A stretch of DNA of 64,000 bases from Paenibacillus sp. AN1007 (GCF_040702995.1 NZ_CP159992.1:6105001-6169000); one strand, 5' to 3'. Counted from the first letter of the stretch, positions 15,497-25,575 are shown. Made by a program: numbers and translations. The notes: generated from the sequence alone by a model not told the origin.

Positions 15497-18400
15497 ATGA
15501 TTGCGAAACAAACGCGGCAGCTCGGCTTGATTTTGCTTATATCCGTGTTTACGATGTCCAGTTTGGGGTGGGGCTCTTTCTTTGGTACAGGAGCAGTGAG
15601 TGCAGCAGAACGGGATTATTCTGCTTCGGGTGCGGCTGTTTATCGATATGATTTTGGTTCAGGTGCAGCTGCGGATGGTTATACCGGTGTGGATGCTGAC
15701 ACGGTGTACACCGCAGAACGGGGATATGGCTTTGCGGATATTTCCAAAGTTGCTGCGCAGGATCGGGGGACCAGTGATCCGATCAAATCTGATTTTATAA
15801 CGTTTGCTGCCGGCGGGCAGTTCAACGTGGATTTGCCGAACGGGGATTATACGGTCTCGCTTATTGCCGGGGATGCTGGTGGCGCTACGGAGATTGCGAT
15901 GGATGCCGAAAGCATGAACAAGGTGCAGCTGAACAGCAAGGCTGCAGGTGAGTATTTGGAGATGAGCTTTGATATGGCGCTGGTGGATGGGCAGATGAAT
16001 CTCGTTTTCTCCGGTGCGGCAGCGAACCTGAACGCACTGGTCATTACGAAGCAGGCCGAGCGCGAGCCCGGAAGCAAACCTGTCCTGTATCTGGCAGGGG
16101 ATTCTACAATGCAGACTTACAACTCGTACTGGGAGCCGCAAGCGGGCTGGGGGCAGATGCTGCCTTCCTTTTTTAACGACAGCGTGGAGATCAAAAATCA
16201 TTCGATTGGTGGACGCAGCTCCAAGTCGTTCCTTTTTCAAGGACGATTGGATGAAATTCTGAGAGTGATCCGACCGGGAGACTATCTGTTTGTGCAGTTC
16301 GGACATAATGATGCCACAATCAGTGTCCCTGACCGTTACGCGTCGCCAGCCGATTACAAAATCTATCTGAAAACTTACATAGACGGTGTACGGCAGCGGG
16401 GAGCCACACCGATTCTGGTGACACCGATGGGACGCAGGGATTTTAATGCAAGCACAGGCAAATTCAATGTTTCGTTCCCTGAATATGTGCAGGCAGCCAA
16501 AGAGGTCGCATCCGAAAACAATGTGCTGCTGATCGATCTGAGCAGACTGAGCATCGAATATTATGATTCGATTGGGCCGGAAGCTTCGCTGTCGGTGTTC
16601 CTGCATGTTGCACCGGGTATTTATCAGGCATTCCCTAACGGAGCAGCCGATAATACACATTTTCAGGAGTATGGTGCCATTCAGATCGCTAGAATGGTTG
16701 CGGGTGCGGTGCGCGAGCTCGATATTCCACTGGCGGATGCCGTGAAAGATGCTGAAGTGCCTGCTGAAGTTCCAGTGAAACCAAGCGGTCTGAAAGCTGG
16801 CAGTATCAGCAATGCTGGTGCTGTATTGAAGTGGACGGCAGATGATGCGGCAGATATTTACAAAATCTATCGCAAGCTGTCTTCCGAGCCAGCATCTGCG
16901 TATACGCTTGCCGGAACAGCAGCGGTTCCGACCATGACATTATCTGGCCTTACCGAAGGTGAAACCTATACGGTGCGTGTCACAGCCGTGAATGGTCGAG
17001 GCGAATCGGAGCCTTCGGACGAGGTGAGTTTCACAACGAAGTCGGCTGCATATCGATACGATTTTGGCCCCGTTGGCGCTCCAGTCGCGGAAGGGTATAA
17101 CGAAGTGACTCGGAATACCTTATATACGCCGGAGCGTGGTTACGGCCTTACTTCTTCGGCCAATATGGCGGATCGGGATCGTGGTAACGCCACGGATGCG
17201 CTGCGTCGTGATTTCGTCATCTATTTTGGCGGGAATTATGAGTTTAAGGTAGATATACCGAATGGCAGCTATTCGGTTAAAGCCTACATTGGGGACTGGA
17301 TCGGCTCCGCACGAACCAATATCAATATCGAGGGCAAGGACTATGGGACGGTGTCTTCCGGTTCCCAGAATATCGCAGAAAAAGTGATCAACGATGTCCA
17401 GGTTCAGGATGGTCAGATGAATCTGGTGTTCAGCGGACAGACCGCACATCTGAACGGTTTGGAGATTACACCAACCTTTATGGCTCCATCCGGGCTTCAA
17501 CTGGATGAGCTTGATCTGAACAGCGATCCAATCCGTGCAGTATTGTCGTGGGAGGCAGCCGCTGGAGATTCACAGTATAGAGTCTATCGGCAATCAGCTG
17601 GAGCAGTTAAACCAGAATTGCTTGCAGCGGTTGATGACCCAACCTACACGGACAACGAGATTGAACTCGGCATGGATTATGTGTACACGGTAACGGCTGT
17701 GGATCAAACAGGAACGGAATCCCTTGCTTCCAATACACTGAACGTGTCTACGATCGATCCAAGTGTGACGAAGGCAGAAGTCCCTTCCGGGCTTACGCTC
17801 CAGGAAATTCATAAAAACGAGGCTTCCTTTACATGGGATGAAGCTGCGGGTGCGCGTTTTTATCAGATTTATCGCTCCAAACACCAGGATGGAGCTTATG
17901 AGATGATAGGTCGTACCAAGGAGACTGCGTATAAGGATACGACCATTCTCAGCACAGTTTCTTACTACTATAAAGTGGCATCAGTGAACGCAGGCGGTGT
18001 ATCCGAACTGTCCAGTGTGCTTGAAACTCCGGCAGCAGTAACGCTGAATCGGGCAATGGAATATTTGGATCGTGCACCGGTTGCGGTGAAAACGGAGCAA
18101 GGCAACTACGTTGGCTGGCGCATGCTGGGGCTGGATACGGATTCGATTGCTTTTAATCTGTATCGTGATGATGTGAAGCTGAACGCAGAGCCGCTGACAG
18201 GAAGCACGAACTATACGGATGCCGAAGGTACGGACAGTTCGAAATACCGTGTCACGACGGTAGAAAATGGAGTAGAGAAGCCGGCAACAAAAGAGTTTGG
18301 TGTATGGCAGGAGCAATACCTGTCTGTGCCGCTGCAGAAACCTGCCGATGCGTATACCAAAGACGGGCAGCCTTATTCCTACTATGCAGGGGATGCCAGT

Positions 18401-20695
18401 GTCGGGGATGTCGATGGGGACGGCGAGTACGAAATTGTATTGATGTGGTCGCCCAATAACGGCAAGGATAATTCTCAGGCCGGAATTACCGGCATCGTAT
18501 ACATGGATGCTTACAAGCTGGACGGAACCCGTCTCTGGCGAATTAATATGGGGCCGAATATCCGGGCAGGGGCACATTACTCACCGTTCCTGGTCTATGA
18601 TTTTGATGGAGATGGCCGAGCTGAGCTGATGATGAAGACTGCAGATGGAACCGTTGATGGACAAGGGAAGGTGATCGGGGATGCGAGTGCGGATCATCGT
18701 AACAGCTCCGGATATGTACTGCTGGGTGACGAGTTTCTAACCGTATTTGATGGAGAAACCGGGGCGGCACTGGATACCGTGAGATATGATCCGCCGCGCG
18801 GAGATGTCGCTGCATGGGGGGATGGATACGGAAACCGGGTAGACCGCTTCCTCGCAGCTGTAGCCTATCTGGACGGGGAGCATCCGAGTGCGATGTTCAG
18901 CCGTGGATACTACACACGTACTGTGCTTGCATCCTATAATTTCCGGGATGGCAGGATCAGTCAGGTGTGGCGTTTTGACTCGAACGATGAGGGCTACGGC
19001 GCCTATGCAGGTCAGGGGAATCACAACCTGTCCGTAGGTGATGTAGACGGCGATGGCAAAGATGAAATTACATTCGGAGCGATGGCGATTGATGATGACG
19101 GCAAGCCGCTATACAACACAAGACTGGGACATGGAGATGCCATGCATCTGAGCGATCTTGATCCAGCCCGTCCGGGGATGGAGGTATTCGGGGTACATGA
19201 GGATCGAAGCTCGAAATACGGCATGGAGATGAGAGATGCAGCCACAGGTGAAGTGCTGTGGGGAGTGTTTACAGGCATAGATACAGGGCGCGGCATGGCG
19301 GCTGATATTGATCCAAACTACCCGGGAGCTGAAGTATGGGCTGCCACAATTACGAACGAACAGCATATTCCGATTACCGGGCTGTATAGTGCCAAGGGAG
19401 AACTGATCACAACCAAGATTCCTTCCTCGACCAACTTCGGGATCTGGTGGGATGGCGACCTGCTGCGTGAACTTCAGGACGGTATTCGAATCGATAAGTG
19501 GGACTACGAGAACCAAACTACGGTGAACCTGCTGACAGCAGCGGGGGCGGCTTCCAACAATGGCACCAAAGCCAATCCAAGCCTGCAGGCCGATTTATTT
19601 GGCGACTGGCGCGAAGAAGTCATTTGGCGCAGTCAAGACAGCTCCGAGCTGCGGATCTATACCACAACCGATGAGACCGATGTTCGTCTTCGTACGTTGA
19701 TGCATGATCCAGTCTATCGTCTTGGCGTAGCATGGCAAAATGTTGCTTATAACCAGCCTCCACACACAAGCTTTTATCTCGGTGCAGGCATGGAACAGCC
19801 GAAGGCTCCGAATATTCGCTATGTGGGTGGCCCGCAAGAGCCGGAAGACACCACACCTCCAGTCATTACAGGCATGCCAGCGGAGCAGATGAGCGAGGAT
19901 GATGTGCTTCAAGTGAAGGTGAAGGCTGAAGACCCTGAATCGGGTATTACACGTCTGGAGATGACTTGGGATGGTGAGGCGGTGCAGCAGGGTGACGAGA
20001 TTGCACTGACCGGACTGGCGGGCAAACATACATTCACAGCTCGTGCTGTGAACGGCGCAGGACTGGTTAGTGAGGCCTCCGTTGATGTGACTGTAACGGC
20101 TGGTGATCAGGTATCCGGTGCACCCGGAACACCCGTGCTGTCAGACGACAACGGCCATGGGAACGGTCTTAGCGATGGGAATTATACGATTACGATGAAC
20201 ATGTGGTGGGGTAATAATGGTACAGAGTATAAACTGTATGAGAACGGAGAGCTGCTGGATAGGCAGAAGCTATCTGCATCTACTCCCTCTGCTCAGACGG
20301 CATCCACTTCCATTCAAGGGCGGGCCAATGGGACGTACGTGTATACATGTGAGCTGACGAATGCCAAAGGTAAGACGGAATGTCAGCCGCTGACGGTAAC
20401 CGTGCGTGATGCTGCACCGGCAAAGCCTGAACTGTCCAATGACAATTGGGATGGGGACGGCACCTACACGATCACAATAAATATGTGGTGGGGCACCAAT
20501 GCAGCATCGTATCGCTTGTACGAAAATGGTACAGAGATTGACAGCCAGCCGCTAACAGCATCCACTCTGCATGCGCAGACAGTCACGGTGGAGATCAAGG
20601 ATCGAGCCATCGGAGAGTATGAATATGTTGTGGAATGGATCAATGCAAGTGGAACGACTGTGAGTGAGAAGATGCAGGTGAAAGTCATGAAATAA
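15497..20695 (+). CDS. Secreted CE12 acetylesterase-PL11 rhamnogalacturonan lyase fusion
   Basis: A 1732-residue exported enzyme. A Sec signal peptide (QTRQLGLILLISVFTM...AVSAAE) is followed by: a beta-sandwich module (15620-16060); a CE12 SGNH esterase (16075-16730) with GDST, GGRSSKS, GHND and D-NTH; an Fn3 domain (16780-17040); a second copy of the first module (17050-17490); two Fn3 domains (to 18030); a PL11 rhamnogalacturonan lyase (18050-19840) with several DVDGDG calcium loops; an Ig-like domain (to 20100); and two ChiA-N-like modules with the repeated NMWWG. It should remove acetyl groups from rhamnogalacturonan I and cleave its backbone. ATG 15497 has AAAGGAT about 9 bases upstream; ATG 15458 with AGGGG is an alternative that lengthens the n-region. 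It may be controlled by the cre-like site. Confidence 0.9.
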   Translation: MIAKQTRQLGLILLISVFTMSSLGWGSFFGTGAVSAAERDYSASGAAVYRYDFGSGAAADGYTGVDADTVYTAERGYGFADISKVAAQDRGTSDPIKSDFITFAAGGQFNVDLPNGDYTVSLIAGDAGGATEIAMDAESMNKVQLNSKAAGEYLEMSFDMALVDGQMNLVFSGAAANLNALVITKQAEREPGSKPVLYLAGDSTMQTYNSYWEPQAGWGQMLPSFFNDSVEIKNHSIGGRSSKSFLFQGRLDEILRVIRPGDYLFVQFGHNDATISVPDRYASPADYKIYLKTYIDGVRQRGATPILVTPMGRRDFNASTGKFNVSFPEYVQAAKEVASENNVLLIDLSRLSIEYYDSIGPEASLSVFLHVAPGIYQAFPNGAADNTHFQEYGAIQIARMVAGAVRELDIPLADAVKDAEVPAEVPVKPSGLKAGSISNAGAVLKWTADDAADIYKIYRKLSSEPASAYTLAGTAAVPTMTLSGLTEGETYTVRVTAVNGRGESEPSDEVSFTTKSAAYRYDFGPVGAPVAEGYNEVTRNTLYTPERGYGLTSSANMADRDRGNATDALRRDFVIYFGGNYEFKVDIPNGSYSVKAYIGDWIGSARTNINIEGKDYGTVSSGSQNIAEKVINDVQVQDGQMNLVFSGQTAHLNGLEITPTFMAPSGLQLDELDLNSDPIRAVLSWEAAAGDSQYRVYRQSAGAVKPELLAAVDDPTYTDNEIELGMDYVYTVTAVDQTGTESLASNTLNVSTIDPSVTKAEVPSGLTLQEIHKNEASFTWDEAAGARFYQIYRSKHQDGAYEMIGRTKETAYKDTTILSTVSYYYKVASVNAGGVSELSSVLETPAAVTLNRAMEYLDRAPVAVKTEQGNYVGWRMLGLDTDSIAFNLYRDDVKLNAEPLTGSTNYTDAEGTDSSKYRVTTVENGVEKPATKEFGVWQEQYLSVPLQKPADAYTKDGQPYSYYAGDASVGDVDGDGEYEIVLMWSPNNGKDNSQAGITGIVYMDAYKLDGTRLWRINMGPNIRAGAHYSPFLVYDFDGDGRAELMMKTADGTVDGQGKVIGDASADHRNSSGYVLLGDEFLTVFDGETGAALDTVRYDPPRGDVAAWGDGYGNRVDRFLAAVAYLDGEHPSAMFSRGYYTRTVLASYNFRDGRISQVWRFDSNDEGYGAYAGQGNHNLSVGDVDGDGKDEITFGAMAIDDDGKPLYNTRLGHGDAMHLSDLDPARPGMEVFGVHEDRSSKYGMEMRDAATGEVLWGVFTGIDTGRGMAADIDPNYPGAEVWAATITNEQHIPITGLYSAKGELITTKIPSSTNFGIWWDGDLLRELQDGIRIDKWDYENQTTVNLLTAAGAASNNGTKANPSLQADLFGDWREEVIWRSQDSSELRIYTTTDETDVRLRTLMHDPVYRLGVAWQNVAYNQPPHTSFYLGAGMEQPKAPNIRYVGGPQEPEDTTPPVITGMPAEQMSEDDVLQVKVKAEDPESGITRLEMTWDGEAVQQGDEIALTGLAGKHTFTARAVNGAGLVSEASVDVTVTAGDQVSGAPGTPVLSDDNGHGNGLSDGNYTITMNMWWGNNGTEYKLYENGELLDRQKLSASTPSAQTASTSIQGRANGTYVYTCELTNAKGKTECQPLTVTVRDAAPAKPELSNDNWDGDGTYTITINMWWGTNAASYRLYENGTEIDSQPLTASTLHAQTVTVEIKDRAIGEYEYVVEWINASGTTVSEKMQVKVMK

Positions 20696-21119
20696 CACCG
20701 ATTATCCCATCTGTAACATCTAATGTGTAAATTCGGTCAGCATGATATGTGGGTCATGCTCATCAAGCACAAAATAAGAGAAAACAGAGAGCACCTCCCC
20801 ATTCTCAGAAGGACACCAGTCAGGTGTTCGAGATTGGAGGGGTGCTTTTTGGTGTGCTTTTATAAAATACACAATTACGACACAAACCTTTTTATAGCGG
20901 TATGGAGTGAGAGCGAGGTTTCGTACGGATTCGTCTTAAAGTGACAATGCGGCGTTACATCTGGTATTTTCACCCAATCTCTATTAGAATGGAATTAGCC
21001 CTTTCAAAAATATGGAGAAGCATACAAAACATCCATGTCTCCTATGCCATATGTTAATCCAACTATAGATTGACAGGAAACACTACAATGGAACACAAAT
21101 TAAGGAGGTATCAGGGGCC
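20696..21119. other. Intergenic between the fusion enzyme and the Spo0E-like gene
   Basis: Besides the terminator at 20787-20851 I see no gene or recognisable promoter pair. A TTGACA at 21070 has no -10 at a useful distance. Confidence 0.4.
20787..20851 (+). terminator. Terminator of the CE12-PL11 gene
   Basis: AGAGCACCTCCCCA pairs imperfectly with TGGAGGGGTGCT, with an inner ACACC...GGTGT stem, followed by TTTTT. Confidence 0.75.
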
Positions 21120-21296
21120 ATGGTTATGAGTTTGGAATTGAAGACTAAAATAGAAAAAGCCAGGCATAACCTTCATAAATTAGTAGAGCATAATAAGGGA
21201 AGGCTTGGGCATCCTGAAGTCATTCGGCAGTCGATGGCGTTGGACGAATTAATTAATGAGTATAATCGAATATCCCGAAGTCAGACGCGAACGTGA
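21120..21296 (+). CDS. Spo0E-like sporulation phosphatase peptide
   Basis: A 58-residue protein starting at ATG 21120, 11 bases after TAAGGAGGT. It is almost entirely two predicted helices: IEKARHNLHKLVEHN and then SMALDELINEYNRI. The second carries the Spo0E signature S-x-x-L-D-x-L-I, whose Asp dephosphorylates Spo0A~P and so delays sporulation. Length and charge pattern fit the family well. It is not in an operon; a hairpin terminator follows at 21390. I am confident of the family; the target is inferred from relatives in Bacillus. Confidence 0.88.
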   Translation: MVMSLELKTKIEKARHNLHKLVEHNKGRLGHPEVIRQSMALDELINEYNRISRSQTRT

Positions 21297-21389
21297 AGCG
21301 AATTAATCGGGAGTGGAACTATATACAGCAAGGCATCATCAGATGAACCTATATGACTTTGGCTTGCAGCTAATCGTACAAAACAAGAA

Positions 21390-21472
21390 AGGGCATGAAG
21401 ATCGCCGAAAGGGTTTACCCTGCATCATCACGAGGGGACCTTGACGGCCGATCATTCATGCCTGTTTTTGTT
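21390..21472. terminator. Bidirectional terminator, Spo0E-like / GlnL-like
   Basis: GGGCATGAAGATCG pairs with CGATCATTCATGCC around a long loop; TTTTTG follows on the plus strand and CTTTCTTG on the minus strand. It separates the convergent Spo0E-like and GlnL-like genes. Confidence 0.7.
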
Positions 21473-22401
21473 CAATGAAGCATTCGTTTGGCTTCCAGAT
21501 ACAGCACCTGTACGAATTTCTTTGTATTGATGCGAGTCTGGGACAAAGAAGGCTCCACATTGTTCTGCAGTTCCAGCATCTTTTTGCGAATCTCGGTAAA
21601 GTCAAAAAATTTGGAGGCGTAATTTTCGAACTTAGGATGGGTATAATCGGTCAATCCGAGAGAAACCACATGACTTAATGTTTGAAAAATAGCCCTTCGC
21701 ACCCGCTGTTCGGATGCTTTTACCTCCTTGGTTACATCCGCAGCCGAGGCATCGTGTCCGAGTTTACGCTGGGCTACATTTTGAAAGATGTCTTTGAGCG
21801 ATGGGAAGGTGTACGTCGATAGCTTATGTTCTTCGGTCTCCACCTGCTCCAAATATTCGAGCATGTCGAGCAGGTCCCGACTTCCGGCCTCACCGATCAT
21901 GCCCATCTCGGACAGCAGGAAATGGCCAGCTGTAGCAATGCTTTTGTCCGGAGCCTGTGTCTGCTTGCGTTCACCGGTTTGCAAAATGGACAGTCCCTGC
22001 AGTGTACGCTGGATATCAGCAATAGACTGCTGCATGCGCAGCCTTTCCTCAACCAGCCGCAGCACGGATAGAATCTCAAGCCGATTGATCGGTTTCGTAA
22101 TGTAATACTCAATACCGAGAGAGTAGGCTTCCCCAATCATATTTTTGGACTCAATCTGGGAGATCATCACAATCTTGCCTTTGAATTTTCCTTCCAGCGC
22201 ACGAACCGTCTGAATCCCATCCTGGTGCGGCATCAGCAGATCAATCAGCAGTACGTCCACCTTATGCAGCTCCAGCAGTTCAGCATAAATATGTGCTCCA
22301 TCCTCCGCTTCCCCAGCAATTTCCCCCAGCCCTTCATCTTCAATAATGTCCATCAGCATGGAACGCATGCCTGGATCATCATCCACGATAAAATATCGCA
22401 T
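21472..22401 (-). CDS. glnL: GlnL/YcbB-type response regulator
   Basis: A 309-residue protein. The N-terminal receiver has FIVDDDPGMRS and the phospho-acceptor Asp in LLIDLLMPHQDG, with the conserved Lys in YITKPI. After a linker, the C-terminal ~150 residues match the YcbB domain of Bacillus subtilis GlnL, which controls glutamine use. I start at ATG 22401 (AAAGGAT about 9 bases upstream); a longer frame beginning with MGLPSITRKD has no ribosome binding site. The divergent neighbour is an AGCS symporter, as expected for a GlnL target (glnT). No GlnK-type kinase gene is adjacent, which differs from B. subtilis. Confidence 0.82.
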   Translation of the reverse strand: MRYFIVDDDPGMRSMLMDIIEDEGLGEIAGEAEDGAHIYAELLELHKVDVLLIDLLMPHQDGIQTVRALEGKFKGKIVMISQIESKNMIGEAYSLGIEYYITKPINRLEILSVLRLVEERLRMQQSIADIQRTLQGLSILQTGERKQTQAPDKSIATAGHFLLSEMGMIGEAGSRDLLDMLEYLEQVETEEHKLSTYTFPSLKDIFQNVAQRKLGHDASAADVTKEVKASEQRVRRAIFQTLSHVVSLGLTDYTHPKFENYASKFFDFTEIRKKMLELQNNVEPSLSQTRINTKKFVQVLYLEAKRMLH

Positions 22402-22839
22402 ATCCGTCATATCCTTTCTAGTTATTGATGGTAAACCCAAGATGGAATGTTATATGGTAACGACGGCTTGCTCCGTCATGCCAATCCTGTTTTATTTTCA
22501 TAATGTCTATATCAAGCTTTTGAGGTACCCTTCCTTATCATACTGCCCGCTTACCCTTCTGCATAGAAGCTTACATGTAAGGTTAAATGACAATGGCTGG
22601 ATGAGAGTGGCGCGTTTTTGAAAAAAATGTGCTGTAATCATGTAGGTATTTGTCGTTTTCGGTAGGTGTAATTGTAGTATAAGTCACATGCATCAATCTG
22701 AGCCTGTTGTTGTGCGAAATGTTGCAAATGATCGATTATATTCACGGCACAGCACCCGATCAGACATGGGAAGTTAGTCAGGATAACGAACGAATGCATT
22801 TGGTCTTTTTTATAATACATCATAATAAGGGGCGTATCG
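22402..22839. promoter_or_regulatory. Divergent region glnL-like / symporter
   Basis: About 440 bp. CTTACATGTAAG at 22570-22581 is a perfect 12-bp palindrome and the best candidate operator. I did not find the TTTTGT direct repeats bound by B. subtilis GlnL, nor a clear sigma-A promoter. Confidence 0.4.
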
Positions 22840-24276
22840 ATGGAGCAAACAATACAAGATGTTGTCGTCTTTTTCAATGATTTTCTCTGGTCCAAACTGT
22901 TAATTATTTTGCTGGTCGTTTGCGGTGTTTATTTCACAACCAAAACAAGATTCATGCAGTTCCGTATGATTGGTGACATGGTCAAAGTACTGAAAGAGCC
23001 AAAGAGCAAGGAGCCGGGCAAAATATCCCCGTTTCAGGCATTCTGTATCAGTATGGCCGCACGCGTTGGTACAGGGAATATTACAGGGATTGCACTGGCT
23101 ATAGCCTTGGGGGGACCTGGTGCTGTGTTCTGGATGTGGATTATCGCTATTATCGGGTCAGCATCCAGTTTTGTCGAGAGCACACTAGCTCAAATCTACA
23201 AAGTTCAAGACAATGGTGGTTTCCGCGGGGGACCGGCGTATTATATGGAGCGAGGGCTTGGAAAACGGTGGATGGGCGTCCTGTTTGCTGTTCTGATTAC
23301 CCTTTCGTTCGGCTTGGTCTTTAACGCTGTACAGTCAAACACCATTACAGTGGCATTCCAAAATTCGTTTGGAACGGATCGTTTAACGGTAGGTATTATT
23401 ATGGCTGTCGTTTTTGCAGGTATCATTATGGGCGGAGTTAAACGGATCGCGAAAGCTTCAGAGTATATCGTGGTTGTGCTTGCCGTTCTGTATATTGGTG
23501 TGGCTGCGTTTATCGTGCTGGCGAACATTACGGAACTTCCGGCAATGATTGCGTTAATTGTGAAAAATGCCTTCGGTTTCGAACAGATGGCTGGCGGAAC
23601 ACTGGGTGCCGCGTTGATGAACGGAGTGAAGCGGGGGTTGTTCTCGAATGAAGCCGGGATGGGCAGTGCGCCGAATGCTGCAGCGACAGCAGATACGTCT
23701 CATCCGGTCAAACAAGGCCTTATTCAGGCATTTGGCGTCCTGACAGATACGCTGGTTATCTGTACAAGTACAGCAATGATTATTTTGTTATCCGGGGTGT
23801 ATCAAGGCTCCGACCTGGGCGGAATCGAGCTGACTCAGGCTGCGCTCAGTGTACACATCGGCTCATGGGCTTCGGGTTTTCTGGCGGTGATGGTATTCCT
23901 GTTTGCCTTCAGCACGTTGATCGGCAATTATTACTACGGGGAAACCAATATTGAATTTATCAAGTCGAACAAGGTATGGCTTTGGATTTATCGGATTGCC
24001 GTGATCAGCATGGTGGTATTTGGTGCGGTAGCGAAGGTGCAGCTGGTTTGGGATTTGGCGGATCTGTTCATGGGACTTATGGTAGTTGTTAACCTGATTG
24101 CCATTCTGATGCTCTCCAAAGTCACCTTTGAAGCGCTGAAAGACTACAAGCGGCAGAAGGCAGAAGGACGTGATCCTGTCTTCACCCGTGACCGCATTCA
24201 CATTCCGGGCGAGATCGAATGCTGGGAGTCTGAAAAAGCGGTAATTGGTGCTGAGAAAATGGATGCGACTGGATAA
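22840..24276 (+). CDS. Sodium:alanine/glutamine symporter (AGCS family)
   Basis: A 478-residue membrane protein with about 10-11 transmembrane segments. Family signatures are visible: ARVGTGNITGIALAIALGGPGAVFWMW near residue 72 and RGLFSNEAGMGSAPNAAATADT near residue 265. AGCS proteins import alanine, glycine or glutamine with Na+. AAGGGG lies 9 bases before ATG 22840. The divergent GlnL-like regulator suggests glutamine as substrate (GlnT-like), but this is context, not a residue-level argument. Confidence 0.9.
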   Translation: MEQTIQDVVVFFNDFLWSKLLIILLVVCGVYFTTKTRFMQFRMIGDMVKVLKEPKSKEPGKISPFQAFCISMAARVGTGNITGIALAIALGGPGAVFWMWIIAIIGSASSFVESTLAQIYKVQDNGGFRGGPAYYMERGLGKRWMGVLFAVLITLSFGLVFNAVQSNTITVAFQNSFGTDRLTVGIIMAVVFAGIIMGGVKRIAKASEYIVVVLAVLYIGVAAFIVLANITELPAMIALIVKNAFGFEQMAGGTLGAALMNGVKRGLFSNEAGMGSAPNAAATADTSHPVKQGLIQAFGVLTDTLVICTSTAMIILLSGVYQGSDLGGIELTQAALSVHIGSWASGFLAVMVFLFAFSTLIGNYYYGETNIEFIKSNKVWLWIYRIAVISMVVFGAVAKVQLVWDLADLFMGLMVVVNLIAILMLSKVTFEALKDYKRQKAEGRDPVFTRDRIHIPGEIECWESEKAVIGAEKMDATG

Positions 24277-24355
24277 GTCAGGGTTCAACTTGTCAGTTCG
24301 AGGGCTTCCGAAAAACTAAAGATGTTGTTGTCGTTTTTAATACAAAAGTGCAAAA

Positions 24356-24405
24356 CAAAAACAGGGCTTGGACTACCATATATGGCATTCCGAGTCCTGT
24401 TTATT
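24356..24405. terminator. Bidirectional terminator after the symporter gene
   Basis: AACAGGGCTTGGA pairs with TCCGAGTCCTGTT around a loop containing CCATATATGG; an A-rich run precedes it and TTATT follows. Confidence 0.7.
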
Positions 24406-24484
24406 GCATTCTGCACTTATCTGCGGGGGTTATCAGGATCGGTTCGGCAGGTGCTGAACCGTGTATCAGCACCCCCTTCTGATA

Positions 24485-25333
24485 TTACCTTTGTACGGAG
24501 TAGCTGATCAGCTGCTCGGACAGAGATTTCATACGTGCGCCAGTGTCATTGAGTTTCTCAATAACTTCGGTGAAGGAAGCAACCAGTGATGCCTGCTCCT
24601 GTGAAGAAGCCGCAATCTGAGACACTTCAACCTCCATCTGCTGGATCACCTGCTGCACATCTTTCAGGCTGGCATCAATATCGGTCGTTGCCTGCTTGGC
24701 GTCAACGGAAAGTTTACGTACTTCGGAAGCAACAACGCCAAATCCGGCACCGGCTTCACCTACACGGGCTGCCTCGATTGCGGCATTCAAGCCAAGCAGG
24801 TTGGTTTGTTCCGAGATTTCACGAATAAACCCTGCAACCTTGTTGATTTGGGATGAGTTCTGAACGGCTAGCCGTGTGTTCTGCAGAATCTGCTCACTGG
24901 TGGCCTGCAGTTCCTCGGCATGAGCCGCTACATGCTGTACCATATCGACCAGGTTGGCATTGATGTTCTGGTTCTCTTCTATAATTTCTTCCAGGTGGTT
25001 CTGATTGGACTGGTCATAAGATACACAGAATACGGCTACAACGTTTTGGTGATCATCAAAAATAGGAATGTTCAGCGTGTCCAGCTCAATGCCGTACACT
25101 TCTTTGGGCAGCGTAGAAAGTGTAGCTTCTCTTCCATTCTTCAGCACAGCAAAGTTTTGATAGGCGTCAAGAAGCCTCATCCCTTTTTCAAATCCAAGGT
25201 CGAACTTATCAGTTGCTAGAACGTCCAGTACCTTTTCGTGATCATAAACGGACAGGCTGGCTGGTTCCCGCAGGATCAAGCTAATATAAGGCATGACTTT
25301 TAACAGTGCGTCAACAACGTTTATGGAACTCAT
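24485..25333 (-). CDS. Soluble methyl-accepting chemotaxis protein
   Basis: A 282-residue protein with no transmembrane segment. Residues 1-110 form a small sensory domain, PAS/heme-NO-like in size (SLSVYDHEKVLDVLATDKFDL...VVAVFCVSYD). From about residue 120 it is a coiled coil with the conserved MCP tip, EQTNLLGLNAAIEAARVGEAGAGFGVVASEVRKLS, which contacts CheA and CheW. The signalling domain is short, so it is a cytoplasmic receptor of the short-helix class. GAGAGGAT lies about 12 bases before ATG 25333. The ligand is unknown; it is transcribed alone. Confidence 0.88.
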   Translation of the reverse strand: MSSINVVDALLKVMPYISLILREPASLSVYDHEKVLDVLATDKFDLGFEKGMRLLDAYQNFAVLKNGREATLSTLPKEVYGIELDTLNIPIFDDHQNVVAVFCVSYDQSNQNHLEEIIEENQNINANLVDMVQHVAAHAEELQATSEQILQNTRLAVQNSSQINKVAGFIREISEQTNLLGLNAAIEAARVGEAGAGFGVVASEVRKLSVDAKQATTDIDASLKDVQQVIQQMEVEVSQIAASSQEQASLVASFTEVIEKLNDTGARMKSLSEQLISYSVQR

Positions 25334-25563
25334 GGAACAAAATCATCCTCTCAATATTTTAATGTAAGTAATTTGGAAAGTTTGCAGAACCTCTATTGTT
25401 CATCGGACAGAAGTCAGGTATCCTGAATGTTTGCCTGCAATTAAATTGAACTATTTTCAAAATCATTTCAATATTTTTCCCATCTAGAACGGTTTCATGG
25501 ATATAAGTTCTAATTGTAACTTTTTTTATGTCTATAAGTTAATATGAATCGGCTTGAATTATG

Positions 25564-25575
25564 GGACACGTGTCC
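25564..25575. promoter_or_regulatory. Perfect palindrome upstream of the Crp/Fnr gene
   Basis: GGACACGTGTCC is a perfect 12-bp palindrome 40 bp before the start codon at 25616. It may be an operator, possibly for autoregulation. Confidence 0.4.

Noticed and set aside
22561..22640. Possible glycine-type riboswitch (GGATGAGAGTGG) before the symporter
   Set aside because: The conserved aptamer core and the second GG..GG segment are missing and the distance to the gene is large.
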